The notes under the pieces were generated by a model. The model was not told where the DNA came from. It saw nothing but the letters and a program-made list of their open reading frames with translations, and made no database searches. Below, in pieces: positions 9,790 through 17,841 of a stretch of DNA of 36,049 nucleotides. Source of the stretch: a virus; the IMG/VR virus record IMGVR_UViG_3300047317_000371, positions 1-36,049 of that record; one strand, 5' to 3'. Numbering within the stretch: the first letter of the stretch is position 1; each line of letters begins with the position of its first letter. A program made the translations under genes and the position numbers.

Positions 9790-12639
9790 CTACGCCCCCG
9801 ACGGATGCGGCTGGTAGTTGCTGCTCCCAGTCGGCTCGACGCTGGTCCCGACACCACCGGAGCCACCCGGTCCGCCGTACCACGTGTTCGGGTTGATGCC
9901 CGGAGGCGGCGCGGTGTTCTCACCCGGCAAACCAGTCGCGGTCGGCATCGGTAGCGGCGGCGGCGGCTTGGGCGGTGCCGGTGGCGCTGGCGGCTTGGGC
10001 ACGACAGCCGTGGACGGACCGGGGGCACCGGGGCCGAGTTGACCGGGTGCCTTCGGGATTGGTGCGACGTACGGTGTCGGGGTCTGCGGCATCCCGATAC
10101 CCGGCGTCTGCCCGAGTGCGCCCATCCAGTCGGGCGCGAATGGGTTGACCGAACCGGGCACCCCGGTCTGTGGCTGGAACATCTGCGGCATCCCCGGCAC
10201 CTTGATGCTGGAGAGGGAGATGGCCGGGTTGAGGACGTTGGCCTTCTGCTGGTCGAGGTTCGCCTTCGCGTTGGGGTCACCCGGAGTGGCGACACCGTAG
10301 AGCAGGTTCAGGCCCAGCCTCTGCATGTTGCCGTTCTGCAGCCGCAGGTTGGCCTCGTCGATGCCCTGCATCATCGACAAGCGGCGGTCGAACTCAGCCT
10401 GCCCGACGGACGATGGGGTGATACCCGACCGCGCCAACTGGCTCTGCAGCACCTGCGTCTGCGGGTTGTACTGGTTGTCCTGCGCGTAGGTGGTGGCCAT
10501 GACGTTGTCGGACGTGCCGGTCTTGTACAGGTCCACCCGCGTGTGGAGTTGGTTGAGGTCACGCAGGGCAGCGGCGCGGTTCGGGTCGTTCCACGGCATG
10601 GCGGCGATGGACTGCTGGAAGGTCGTGACGTACTGGTCGGCCAGCCGCTGGGCGTTGGGGTCCTGCTTGTGGAACAGCGCACCCACGGCCAGCGAGGTCT
10701 GGGTCGCACCGGATGTGCCGTACGTCCCCATCGGGAAGTTGCCCGACGCCAGCGGGCGACGGGCACCGGCAACGCCGGTCACGATGCCCGCGATGTCGGC
10801 GGTCGCCAGCGGCTTGCCGGTGCTGTCGGAGCCCACCGTGGTGGGAACGATGACCTGACCGGCGGTGTTCTTGGGGGTGGTGGCCGACACCGGCGGCTGC
10901 TCGTGGAACATGAACGGGTCATTGGCGCTGCCGTCGCCGGTCCGGTACAGCGTGCGGCCAACGCCGTCGGGACCCTTCACACCGTGGATTTCCACCCACG
11001 GGGCGTTGGTCGGGACACCCGGTCCATTGGTGAGGTGAACCTGCCCGGTCTGCTGCGGGTCAATCTTGTTGCCGTTGGCATCGACCAGCGCAAGTTGGGC
11101 CGGGATGGGTGTGACGTACATGGTGGGGATGACGGTGTGCGGACCGGGCGTGCCATCAGGACCCGGCACCGACTGCGAGCCGTCGGTGAACATCGACGTG
11201 CCGGGGATGGCGACAGCACCCGGCGGGGTCGGCTCCTTCGGGCTGTGGATGTGGTAGTTGAAGAGGGGGTCGCCGTTGCCGTCGAGCGCAATCACGCCGT
11301 TCGCGTCCACGATGGGGTCGGTGGACATCCAGCCGCCCTGCGTCAGGTTGCCCGCGTCGGAGTTCATGCCGTTGAGCAGGTTCTGCAGGAAACCACTCGG
11401 GTTGCCGGGGGACAGACCAGCCGCCGCGTCGAAGATGGTGTAGTCGTCACCGGGCACCTTGCCCTGCGCTCCGGGTGCAGCCTGTGCGGTCCGCGCACCG
11501 GGTGCCTCGATGGGCTTGGTGGGGTCGCTCAGCGCCTGATTGACCTGACCGAGGGTGGCGATGAACGCGCTCGCCGTCTTCACGTCCACCGTCGAGAGCG
11601 TCAGCGGCCCGCCCTTGGTGACCGTGATGTTCTTCGCCTCGGCGACCAACTTGTCGTGGTAGGTCTGGGTCGCGTTCCTCGCACAGAACGGGTCGCCGTT
11701 GCAGTCACTCAGGTCCTTCATGTAGTTGTTCGTCGCAATCTGGACGCGCTCGTTCGCGTCGGCCTGCCGGATGCGGGCACCGGCGTAACTCTGCTCGCCC
11801 GCCCGCTTGGTCCAGCCCTTGCGCTCGGTGTCGGAGGTGGACTTGCCGACCAGCGTGGCCAGTCCCGAGTCCCCGCGTGAGAGCAAGTCGGTCAGGTTCT
11901 GGCGGCTGTACGTCCAGTTCGGGTTGGTCTTCTTGATGTTGGCGTTCATCGCGTCGATGGCACCCTGCACCGCAGGGTTGCCCTCGGCCTTGCCGTTGTC
12001 GAGAACATCGAGGAACTTGGCGTAGCCCGCACTGTTCTCGTCGATGTCGTCGAGGTTGTTGCCGGTCTGCGGCATGGCCCCGTACAACTTGGCGATGACC
12101 ACCAAGTCCTGTGTCGCCTCCTCGGCCCCCTGCACGTGGCCCTTGTAGAAGCCGTTGACCCAGTTGGCGTGCGCGGCAGCCGCGCTCCGCGCCCCGCCCG
12201 CCGCCCGCTTGGCCGTGGCCGATGCGTTCCACTTGGCCGCGCGGTCGAGCAGTGAGCGGTAGAACTCACTGTCCTGCTGCACGTCGGGACGGGCTGCCCA
12301 GTTCTTGTAGAACTGGGCCATCTGGGCGTCACTGACCTTCTTCTGGTCGTTCTTCAGCACCATCTTCGACTCGTTGATGCTGAAGTCGTACTGGATGTAG
12401 TTGTTGTTCCACTGGTCCCAGTTGGGGTCGGTGGGGTCAAGTTGGTCCCGCCGCATCTTCATGTGGTCGAGCAGGCGCGAGTCGGTCACGCCCTTGCCAT
12501 CGACCTTCCCGCCGTTCTTCCACGCATCGACGAAGTTCTGGTCTTCCTGCGCGTTGGCCTCACGGACCAGCGCGACGATGGTGTTGGTCAGGTCGGGTGC
12601 TGCCTTCGGGATGCGCCCGAAGGTCCCACTACGGGCCAC
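9790..12639 (-). CDS. probable internal virion / head protein with proline-rich tail
   Basis: A 949-aa protein of unrecognised family, encoded between portal and the giant polyvalent protein. Residues 1-330 are mostly helical and charged, with Trp-rich turns (WDQWNNNYIQYDF). The middle (about 400-640) looks like beta-rich, Gly/Pro-punctuated structure. The last 150 residues are a proline/glycine tail (runs such as KPPAPPAPPKPPPPLPMP), like the low-complexity tail of the upstream portal. The ATG at 12639 follows the portal stop by 3 nt and its own stop abuts the next GTG, so the three are tightly coupled. A role as a head or ejection protein is inferred from position only. No transmembrane segment or enzyme motif was seen. 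Confidence 0.65.
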   Translation of the reverse strand: MARSGTFGRIPKAAPDLTNTIVALVREANAQEDQNFVDAWKNGGKVDGKGVTDSRLLDHMKMRRDQLDPTDPNWDQWNNNYIQYDFSINESKMVLKNDQKKVSDAQMAQFYKNWAARPDVQQDSEFYRSLLDRAAKWNASATAKRAAGGARSAAAAHANWVNGFYKGHVQGAEEATQDLVVIAKLYGAMPQTGNNLDDIDENSAGYAKFLDVLDNGKAEGNPAVQGAIDAMNANIKKTNPNWTYSRQNLTDLLSRGDSGLATLVGKSTSDTERKGWTKRAGEQSYAGARIRQADANERVQIATNNYMKDLSDCNGDPFCARNATQTYHDKLVAEAKNITVTKGGPLTLSTVDVKTASAFIATLGQVNQALSDPTKPIEAPGARTAQAAPGAQGKVPGDDYTIFDAAAGLSPGNPSGFLQNLLNGMNSDAGNLTQGGWMSTDPIVDANGVIALDGNGDPLFNYHIHSPKEPTPPGAVAIPGTSMFTDGSQSVPGPDGTPGPHTVIPTMYVTPIPAQLALVDANGNKIDPQQTGQVHLTNGPGVPTNAPWVEIHGVKGPDGVGRTLYRTGDGSANDPFMFHEQPPVSATTPKNTAGQVIVPTTVGSDSTGKPLATADIAGIVTGVAGARRPLASGNFPMGTYGTSGATQTSLAVGALFHKQDPNAQRLADQYVTTFQQSIAAMPWNDPNRAAALRDLNQLHTRVDLYKTGTSDNVMATTYAQDNQYNPQTQVLQSQLARSGITPSSVGQAEFDRRLSMMQGIDEANLRLQNGNMQRLGLNLLYGVATPGDPNAKANLDQQKANVLNPAISLSSIKVPGMPQMFQPQTGVPGSVNPFAPDWMGALGQTPGIGMPQTPTPYVAPIPKAPGQLGPGAPGPSTAVVPKPPAPPAPPKPPPPLPMPTATGLPGENTAPPPGINPNTWYGGPGGSGGVGTSVEPTGSSNYQPHPSGA

Positions 12640-12642
12640 GGA

Positions 12643-14721
12643 TTACCGTCCCGACTTCTGTATCTGGCTCTGGCTCACGATGCGCGGCTTGCTCTGCCCG
12701 CCTTGGATGCGGACCTGACTGAGCATCTGGCTCGGCACCGGCGGACCACCGGGGGCACCGGGCGCATTCGGCGCGGGGGTCTCGCCCGGTGCGCCCGGTG
12801 GCGGTGGGGCAGCACCCGGCCCACCCATACCCTCAGGGCCAGCGGCACCCATAGCCGCCCCTTCGGGGGTGTTACCGGGCTGCTGCTCAGGCGGTGTGTT
12901 GGGCGACTCGCCGGGACCGTTGCCCGATGGCGTGCCCTGCGCCCCGCCCTGTCCCCGGAGCGCGGCCATGTTCGCGGCCATGCCCTGCTCGGCTTCCTGC
13001 CCCTGCTGCTGCAGACCCTGCGGCTGCTGCTGCTGCAACTGCTGCATCATCGCCATCAGCGAGACCATGACCTGAACGCTGGCCGGGTTGAGGGTCGCGT
13101 CGGTCTGCTCCTCGCGGATGACATCCTGCTCGGCCTCGGGGTCGTCCACGCCGGTGCGGTCCATCGCCCGCTTGGCCGACCACAACTTGCCTTCCTTCAT
13201 GTTCAGCGCGATGGTGGACATCTCGGCGTCGTCGCGTGGGGTCAACGACGGGGACTCGATGTACAACTTCGTCGTGCCTTCGAGCATCGGCTTCAGTTCG
13301 GGCATCTTCTCGATGAACATGGTCCGGGCGATTTCCCAGTTGTCCTGCCGCCACTGGTAGTACATGTCACGCGGCATGGTCATCCGGGTCTCGTAGTTGC
13401 TGACCAGCGCAGCCACGGCCTTGCCCGAACTCATCACCTGCGTCGGGGCCATGCCGCGCATCAGGTCGTTGAGCCCACTGACATCGACCAGTTCGCGGTC
13501 AACGCGAGACATGTACTGCTCGATTTGGAACTCGGGCATCCACGGCTGGAGTGCCTCGACCCTATTGCCCCCGCCGGGCGCGATGATTTGGTTGGGGGTG
13601 GGATGGAGGTTGGGGTCAACCTCGGAGGGCGCTTCGGCTCCGGTCAACTGCCACATCTGCCCAGCGATGGCCCGGTGAATCATCTGCGCGTTCTCGGACA
13701 GCCTCTCGTCCTTCTCGCGCATCAACTGCTCGATGTCCCAGAAGTTGCTCTTACCGTTGGGCAGGCCGGGGATGAACGAGTTGAACAGTGGGACGTACGG
13801 CAGTTTGCCCCGGTACTCCTTGTGGACCTCGTTCTTGACCATGCAGTTGCCGACGAAGATGGCGTTCCACGTCTCGAACTTGACCGGCTTGCCGTACTCC
13901 CAGCGGGCATCGGCGCGGGGCTTGCGGTACCAGTAGTCGCTGACCTCGATGCGCAGGTCGGTGGACGGCGTCCAGTTGGCGAGGGGATACGGGTCGTACG
14001 GGCCAAGCCCGGTGATGCTGTCCACCATCCCGAGGCGCTGGGGGTAGGCGACGTACGGGTAGGACTCACCATCGGCGGTCATGCCATGCTCGATGGTGAC
14101 GCCCCAGTCCTCCAGTGCTTGGTCGGGTGTGACCAAGTACGAGTAGCACGCCCAGTCCAAGCGGTTGTACTGGGTCGATGACCAGCCCAGATACAGATTC
14201 CGAGGCTGGTCCACCACCTCGAACTTGGGCATCTTCTCGTCGTTGTCCCACGTGATTTTCGATGCCGTCCGGCCATACAGACCCTTGGTCACACAGGCCC
14301 GGTGGCAGAGCATCTCGTAGAAGTTCTGGTCCTTCCACGCCCAGTACAGGCGCTCGACCAGTTGCGCCGTCGTCCGGCCCGCGTCGGTCTGCGCGGTGGG
14401 GATAACGTTCTCGATGGGCTGGAACGAGGTCAGGGCAGCGGGGATGTCCACGTACGGGGCGTAGCCGTTGACACTGACGTGGGCCATGCCCGACCCCGGC
14501 TGTGCGGAGAAGTCGTTGCCCCAGTGGTCGGCCCCACCAGCGGTGAAGACCTGCGGGTAGTAGAGGTTGTCCCAGCGGTCGCACAGTGTGGCGAACACGC
14601 GCTGCTCGGGCTCGGTGGCGAGCCGTCGGCCATGCAACACGTTGAGGAGATTGATGGCCTCTTCGTCGTTGCCCTGCTGTTCGGCGACTGCTGCGCCCTG
14701 ATGTACGTCGAGAACGTACAA
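12643..14721 (-). CDS. portal protein
   Basis: Dodecameric portal at the unique vertex, the channel for DNA packaging and ejection. The 692-aa protein has the size and layout of podovirus-type portals: an N-terminal domain with repeated aromatic clusters (ERLYWAWKDQNFYEMLCHRACVTKG), a middle beta-rich region (PRNLYLGW, PSTDLRIEVSDYWYRKPR, KLPYVPLFNSFIPGLPNG), a helical stretch (LSENAQMIHRAIAGQMW; MSRVDRELVDVSGLNDLMRG), and a long Gln/Pro/Gly-rich C-terminal tail from about residue 570. The start is TTG at 14721, preceded by GAGGGTAGG, 3 nt after the TerL stop. Position directly after the large terminase supports the call. The C-terminal low-complexity extension is unusually long. Confidence 0.9.
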   Translation of the reverse strand: MYVLDVHQGAAVAEQQGNDEEAINLLNVLHGRRLATEPEQRVFATLCDRWDNLYYPQVFTAGGADHWGNDFSAQPGSGMAHVSVNGYAPYVDIPAALTSFQPIENVIPTAQTDAGRTTAQLVERLYWAWKDQNFYEMLCHRACVTKGLYGRTASKITWDNDEKMPKFEVVDQPRNLYLGWSSTQYNRLDWACYSYLVTPDQALEDWGVTIEHGMTADGESYPYVAYPQRLGMVDSITGLGPYDPYPLANWTPSTDLRIEVSDYWYRKPRADARWEYGKPVKFETWNAIFVGNCMVKNEVHKEYRGKLPYVPLFNSFIPGLPNGKSNFWDIEQLMREKDERLSENAQMIHRAIAGQMWQLTGAEAPSEVDPNLHPTPNQIIAPGGGNRVEALQPWMPEFQIEQYMSRVDRELVDVSGLNDLMRGMAPTQVMSSGKAVAALVSNYETRMTMPRDMYYQWRQDNWEIARTMFIEKMPELKPMLEGTTKLYIESPSLTPRDDAEMSTIALNMKEGKLWSAKRAMDRTGVDDPEAEQDVIREEQTDATLNPASVQVMVSLMAMMQQLQQQQPQGLQQQGQEAEQGMAANMAALRGQGGAQGTPSGNGPGESPNTPPEQQPGNTPEGAAMGAAGPEGMGGPGAAPPPPGAPGETPAPNAPGAPGGPPVPSQMLSQVRIQGGQSKPRIVSQSQIQKSGR

Positions 14722-14724
14722 GAC

Positions 14725-16404
14725 CTACCCTCGGCGACGGTCCATGTCGGTGACGGAGGAGTAGGTGGCGACCCGAGACCCGAACGCTGCGGTGGGTGGC
14801 CCGCTACTGACACGGGACTGTACACCACGGGGCGAAGCCCCGAAGTAGTCGAACGGCGCAGAGCGCACCCCGTTGGCCGGAACGAACTTCACCATCGACC
14901 ACGCGACAGCGAGGGCCATGACCGCGTCAGTCTGGAGTTTCTTGTCGTCCAGACGGTAGCCAAGGAGTTGCCGACGCAGGGTCAGCCACGGCCCCTCCCT
15001 CGGGAACTTCACCTTCGAGGTCTCCAGCGCCCGCTTCAGGTCGATGAGCAACTTCAGTTTCTTCCCCCGCGTACCACCGAACTCGACGCTGCGGATGGGG
15101 ATGGGCAAGGAGTCGCGGAACAACGCCCCGCCGAACCCAGTGGTGTCTACGCCCGTCATGCATGACACGCCCTTCCCTGTGTAGGCCATGTGCTGGTTGG
15201 TGACGAGTGCGGCGATGACGGGTCCCGTGGTCCGCCCGGTCTGGTGCTGCGCGTTGACCCCGAAGACGTGGTCGTGGTTGGTGACATCGAGAACGATGGA
15301 CCACGTGGAGTCGAAGGTGAGCGCCGGGTCCACGCCCTGCACGTAGCGATGTGAGGGCAACGCCGCGATGGCCAGCGGGTAGCCCTCGACGAACGCTGCG
15401 TCCACTGCGCTCTGGGCGAAGAACGAACTCTTCCCTTCGAGGAACTCGCCGTCGATGTTCTGTGGGACCAACTCGACCGGCATCTGTGACACCAGTCTGT
15501 CAAAGACGGCTTCGTCGATGCCAAAGCCCACGTTCTGGCGGGTAGACATCCGAAGGGACATCTTGTCCTGCTTGCGGTCAGGCGCAGTGGGGTCGCCTTC
15601 GTACCACGCATCGGCGAATGCGGTGAGACCTTCGGTCGCGGTGCCCACCAGCCAGAGTTGTCCACCGGTACTCAACCGCCGCATGTGGAGAACTTCGTTG
15701 ACGACGAACTCGAAGTTGGGGTCGAACCCGCATTCGTCGTAGGAAATCCCGTTCATGTCCTTGCCGAGGGAGCCGATGGCCTTCTCGCCGGTGGTCCGGT
15801 AGTGGATGGTCCCACCGCCGAACACGGGATGTATCTGCGCCCACAGGTACTCGGAGCGGTACTTCTTGTCCATCTCGACCACCTGTGGCCCCAACTCTTG
15901 GGTCAATGGACAGCCGTTCTTCTGTGCTTCGTGATTGCCTTGGAGCAGACGGCGCAACTCGATGTACGCCAACTCCGAAGTCTCCTGCGCGATGGCCAAG
16001 TGGTACCACTCGTAGGCTTGGGCGGTCCATTTCGCCAGCGATGAGCGCGAAGACAGCCTCGGTGGGGGCAATCCCAACTTGTAGAACGTCGAATGGAAGT
16101 GGCAAATCGTCTCTATGAGCGTTTTCCCCGCACGATTACCCGCCGCGAGGGCGATGTCGAAGTAACGGGGTCGCCATCCGGTCATATCGCGCATCAGGAC
16201 GGCGTGCGCGAACTCAATCTGCCCCGGATGGAGAGTCACACCCAAGAAACGGGCGGCGAAGAACTCGATGTCCCACCGTCCACGGGCAATATCGTGCGCG
16301 AACGCCCCCGACACGAGGGCAGTGGGGTCAAACGCCGCCTCTTTGCTGGCATCTGCCCGCTGACGGGACCCGTGCTTGCTCTCTGGGGTCCTCGGTGGGG
16401 GCAT
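14725..16404 (-). CDS. terL: terminase large subunit (packaging ATPase/nuclease)
   Basis: Motor that translocates DNA into the prohead through the portal and cuts it. The ATPase domain carries a deviant Walker A (AAGNRAGKT, residues 87-95), Walker B with catalytic acid (ISYDE, D223/E224) and a coupling motif LVGTATEG (252-259). The nuclease domain has the RNase-H-like acids: D359 in QGVDPALTFDSTW, D420 in GVDTTGFG and D493 in TDAVMALAVAW. Length (559 aa) is normal. Its ATG overlaps the TGA of the upstream gene (ATGA), indicating translational coupling to the small terminase candidate. The C-terminal 40 residues are low-complexity. Confidence 0.96.
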   Translation of the reverse strand: MPPPRTPESKHGSRQRADASKEAAFDPTALVSGAFAHDIARGRWDIEFFAARFLGVTLHPGQIEFAHAVLMRDMTGWRPRYFDIALAAGNRAGKTLIETICHFHSTFYKLGLPPPRLSSRSSLAKWTAQAYEWYHLAIAQETSELAYIELRRLLQGNHEAQKNGCPLTQELGPQVVEMDKKYRSEYLWAQIHPVFGGGTIHYRTTGEKAIGSLGKDMNGISYDECGFDPNFEFVVNEVLHMRRLSTGGQLWLVGTATEGLTAFADAWYEGDPTAPDRKQDKMSLRMSTRQNVGFGIDEAVFDRLVSQMPVELVPQNIDGEFLEGKSSFFAQSAVDAAFVEGYPLAIAALPSHRYVQGVDPALTFDSTWSIVLDVTNHDHVFGVNAQHQTGRTTGPVIAALVTNQHMAYTGKGVSCMTGVDTTGFGGALFRDSLPIPIRSVEFGGTRGKKLKLLIDLKRALETSKVKFPREGPWLTLRRQLLGYRLDDKKLQTDAVMALAVAWSMVKFVPANGVRSAPFDYFGASPRGVQSRVSSGPPTAAFGSRVATYSSVTDMDRRRG

Positions 16405-16934
16405 CAGCCCTGTCGCAGGTGGTCAGGAGCGAGGTTCTCCTCGCTGTAGAAGCCCTCGATGATGTCCGGGTCCTCGTCTTGGGGGTTCGGCAGGTACTTG
16501 ACGGGCGTTCGGGACCCGCCACCGGCCAGCGCAGCCGCCAAGTTGAGCATGAACGAGCGGTCAGCAGCCTTCTCGGCGCGTCGGTCGAGCAGTTGCTGGG
16601 CTGTCAGGCCGTCACGGAGCGTGGGCTGGAGTTTCCCAGCCGCCATCTGCTTCATCGTGCGACGAACGACGGTCGCTGCGAGGTCGTCGGTGTCGGCGAT
16701 GACATCCTCGGGGATGACATCGGGCGCGGTCGCGGGGTCGGCGACGATGATGGGGTCACCCCGGAGGATGGCGTTCTTGTCGTTGGCCCACTGACGACGG
16801 GCCGCGCCCTCGGCTGTGGCAATCCGGGGTCGCCCGCGCCGACGGGAGGGCAGCGGCGCGGGCTTGACCACGGCGGGCACTACCTTTGGAGCGACGGGCA
16901 GGTCGTCCTCGCCTATCTCGATGAACTCGACCAC
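16404..16934 (-). CDS. candidate terminase small subunit
   Basis: A 176-aa protein encoded just upstream of, and overlapping, terL by ATGA. Residues 30-38 contain a basic, AT-hook-like RRRGRPR patch suited to DNA contact; residues 80-130 are helical with a basic stretch (VVRRTMKQMAAGKLQPTLRDGLTAQQLLDRRAEKAADRS) that could form an HTH or oligomerisation segment. Small terminases bind the packaging site and load TerL. The call rests on position and composition; no family motif is conclusive. The start is GTG at 16934, 15 nt from a strong hairpin at 16949-16990, with only a G-rich weak ribosome site. Confidence 0.6.
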   Translation of the reverse strand: MVEFIEIGEDDLPVAPKVVPAVVKPAPLPSRRRGRPRIATAEGAARRQWANDKNAILRGDPIIVADPATAPDVIPEDVIADTDDLAATVVRRTMKQMAAGKLQPTLRDGLTAQQLLDRRAEKAADRSFMLNLAAALAGGGSRTPVKYLPNPQDEDPDIIEGFYSEENLAPDHLRQG

Positions 16935-16948
16935 GCCCCGCAGGGTAC

Positions 16949-16990
16949 ACGAACGCCCCGACTGCCTTCGCAGGAAGCCGGGGCGTTCGT
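16949..16990. terminator. 12-bp inverted repeat between SSB-like and terminase genes
   Basis: Arms 16949-16960 and 16979-16990 pair perfectly (ACGAACGCCCCG with its complement). An inner CTGC-CTTC-GCAG stem-loop lies at 962-973. It sits between the stop of the SSB-like gene (17075) and the terminase start (16934). No long T tract follows on either strand, so it may be an attenuating hairpin or 5' leader structure of the late transcript rather than a full terminator. Confidence 0.6.
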
Positions 16991-17074
16991 TGCTTTCCCC
17001 ATCCCTAGGGAACGCTTTGAGAGTAGCGCGGGCTTTCCCCGGTCCGCAACTACCCTCGCTTCATTCGGCTCCGC

Positions 17075-17620
17075 TCAGAAGGGGAGGTCCGCGTCGGGGT
17101 CCTCGGCAGCGGCGACGGGTGCCGCCGAAGCCTTCCTCGGGCTCACAACCTCCGGGGCGCTAGCGGGACTCGCCGTCGGAGCCTCGCCCGCAGCGGCCCG
17201 ATTGGTCGGGCGAGTGGGAGTGGCGGAGACGGGGGTGGGCGTGGCCCCGATGACCTTGGCGTAGCCGCCGTCATTGAGGTCCGTCTGGATGAGGCAGGTC
17301 TTGCCGATGAGGTCGTTCATGGTGAACGTCGCACCGGGCTGGACTGCCGATGGCCCAAGGAGCGCCACCAAGAAGGCAGCGGTCTTGGACTTGGGACCGG
17401 TCATCTGGGACGACAGGCCCGAGACGCTGATGGGGTCGCCGGGACTACCATCGTCGTTCACGGTGGGGACGGCGAACGTCCACTCGAACACGTCGCGGGA
17501 CTCGCCCTTCACCTCGATGGTGCGCTCCACGACGGAGGTCAGCGAGGCGGGGTAGTTGCCGGGTGGCAACTGGTCGTCGGGAACGCCCGAACCGACCGTG
17601 ATGGTGAGGGGTGTAGCCAT
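17075..17620 (-). CDS. single-stranded-DNA-binding-like protein with acidic DLPF tail
   Basis: A 181-aa protein whose first 120 residues look like a beta-barrel (LPPGNYPASLTSVVERT, DVFEWTFAVP, ISVSGLSSQMTGPKSKTAAFLVALLG). An Ala/Pro/Ser linker follows, ending in EDPDADLPF. An acidic C-terminal tail ending in Pro-Phe is the hallmark of bacterial and phage SSBs, where it recruits replication and repair partners. The N-terminal part resembles phage OB-fold ssDNA-binding proteins rather than classical bacterial SSB; this is recognition, not a search. It is transcribed divergently from the primase-helicase at 17842, so both could be switched from the shared control region. The ATG at 17620 is preceded by CAGCAGGAGAC, a good ribosome site. 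Confidence 0.7.
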   Translation of the reverse strand: MATPLTITVGSGVPDDQLPPGNYPASLTSVVERTIEVKGESRDVFEWTFAVPTVNDDGSPGDPISVSGLSSQMTGPKSKTAAFLVALLGPSAVQPGATFTMNDLIGKTCLIQTDLNDGGYAKVIGATPTPVSATPTRPTNRAAAGEAPTASPASAPEVVSPRKASAAPVAAAEDPDADLPF

Positions 17621-17701
17621 CGTGGCTGTCTCCTGCTGGGTGCGCGTCGTGCGGGTGGCTCAGTGCCGTTCGCTCCTGCGCGGATGAACAGTAACACAAA
17701 A

Positions 17702-17743
17702 CCCCTGTCAAGTGTTGCCGGGGGGCCAACACCATCAAGGGGT
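17702..17743 (-). promoter_or_regulatory. leftward promoter element with imperfect palindrome
   Basis: On the minus strand a perfect TTGACA (forward 17706-17711) lies upstream of the SSB-like gene, but the matching -10 is weak (TTACTG/TTCATC region). The -35 sits inside an imperfect palindrome: CCCCT at 17702-17706 pairs with AGGGG near 17738-17742, and GTGTTG (17712-17717) with CAACAC (17727-17732). This could be an operator. Inference from sequence only. Confidence 0.4.
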
Positions 17744-17775
17744 TCTGTGTCTTCTTTGCACCTACCCGGAGGCGC

Positions 17776-17804
17776 AGACACAGCATACAACATCGGAGTA
17801 TAGT
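17776..17804 (+). promoter_or_regulatory. candidate rightward promoter for the replication operon
   Basis: CAGACA (17776-17781) and TATAGT (17799-17804) are spaced by 17 nt, 38 nt ahead of the primase-helicase ATG, whose ribosome site AGGAGC is at 17832. The same TATAGT -10 recurs at 28083. A GTGTC/GACAC pair (17747-17751 and 17777-17781) flanks the -35 and may be an operator. Confidence 0.45.
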
Positions 17805-17841
17805 CAACCCCTTCTTTGCGACGACCACCTAGGAGCAGCGC

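Noticed and set aside
3331-14181. Very long plus-strand open frames opposite the late genes (for example 3331-4425, 5242-6942, 7318-9006, 10039-11880, 12442-14181)
   Set aside because: They are antisense shadows of GC-rich genes: Arg/His/Val-rich translations without domains, no ribosome sites, and clear functional proteins on the other strand.
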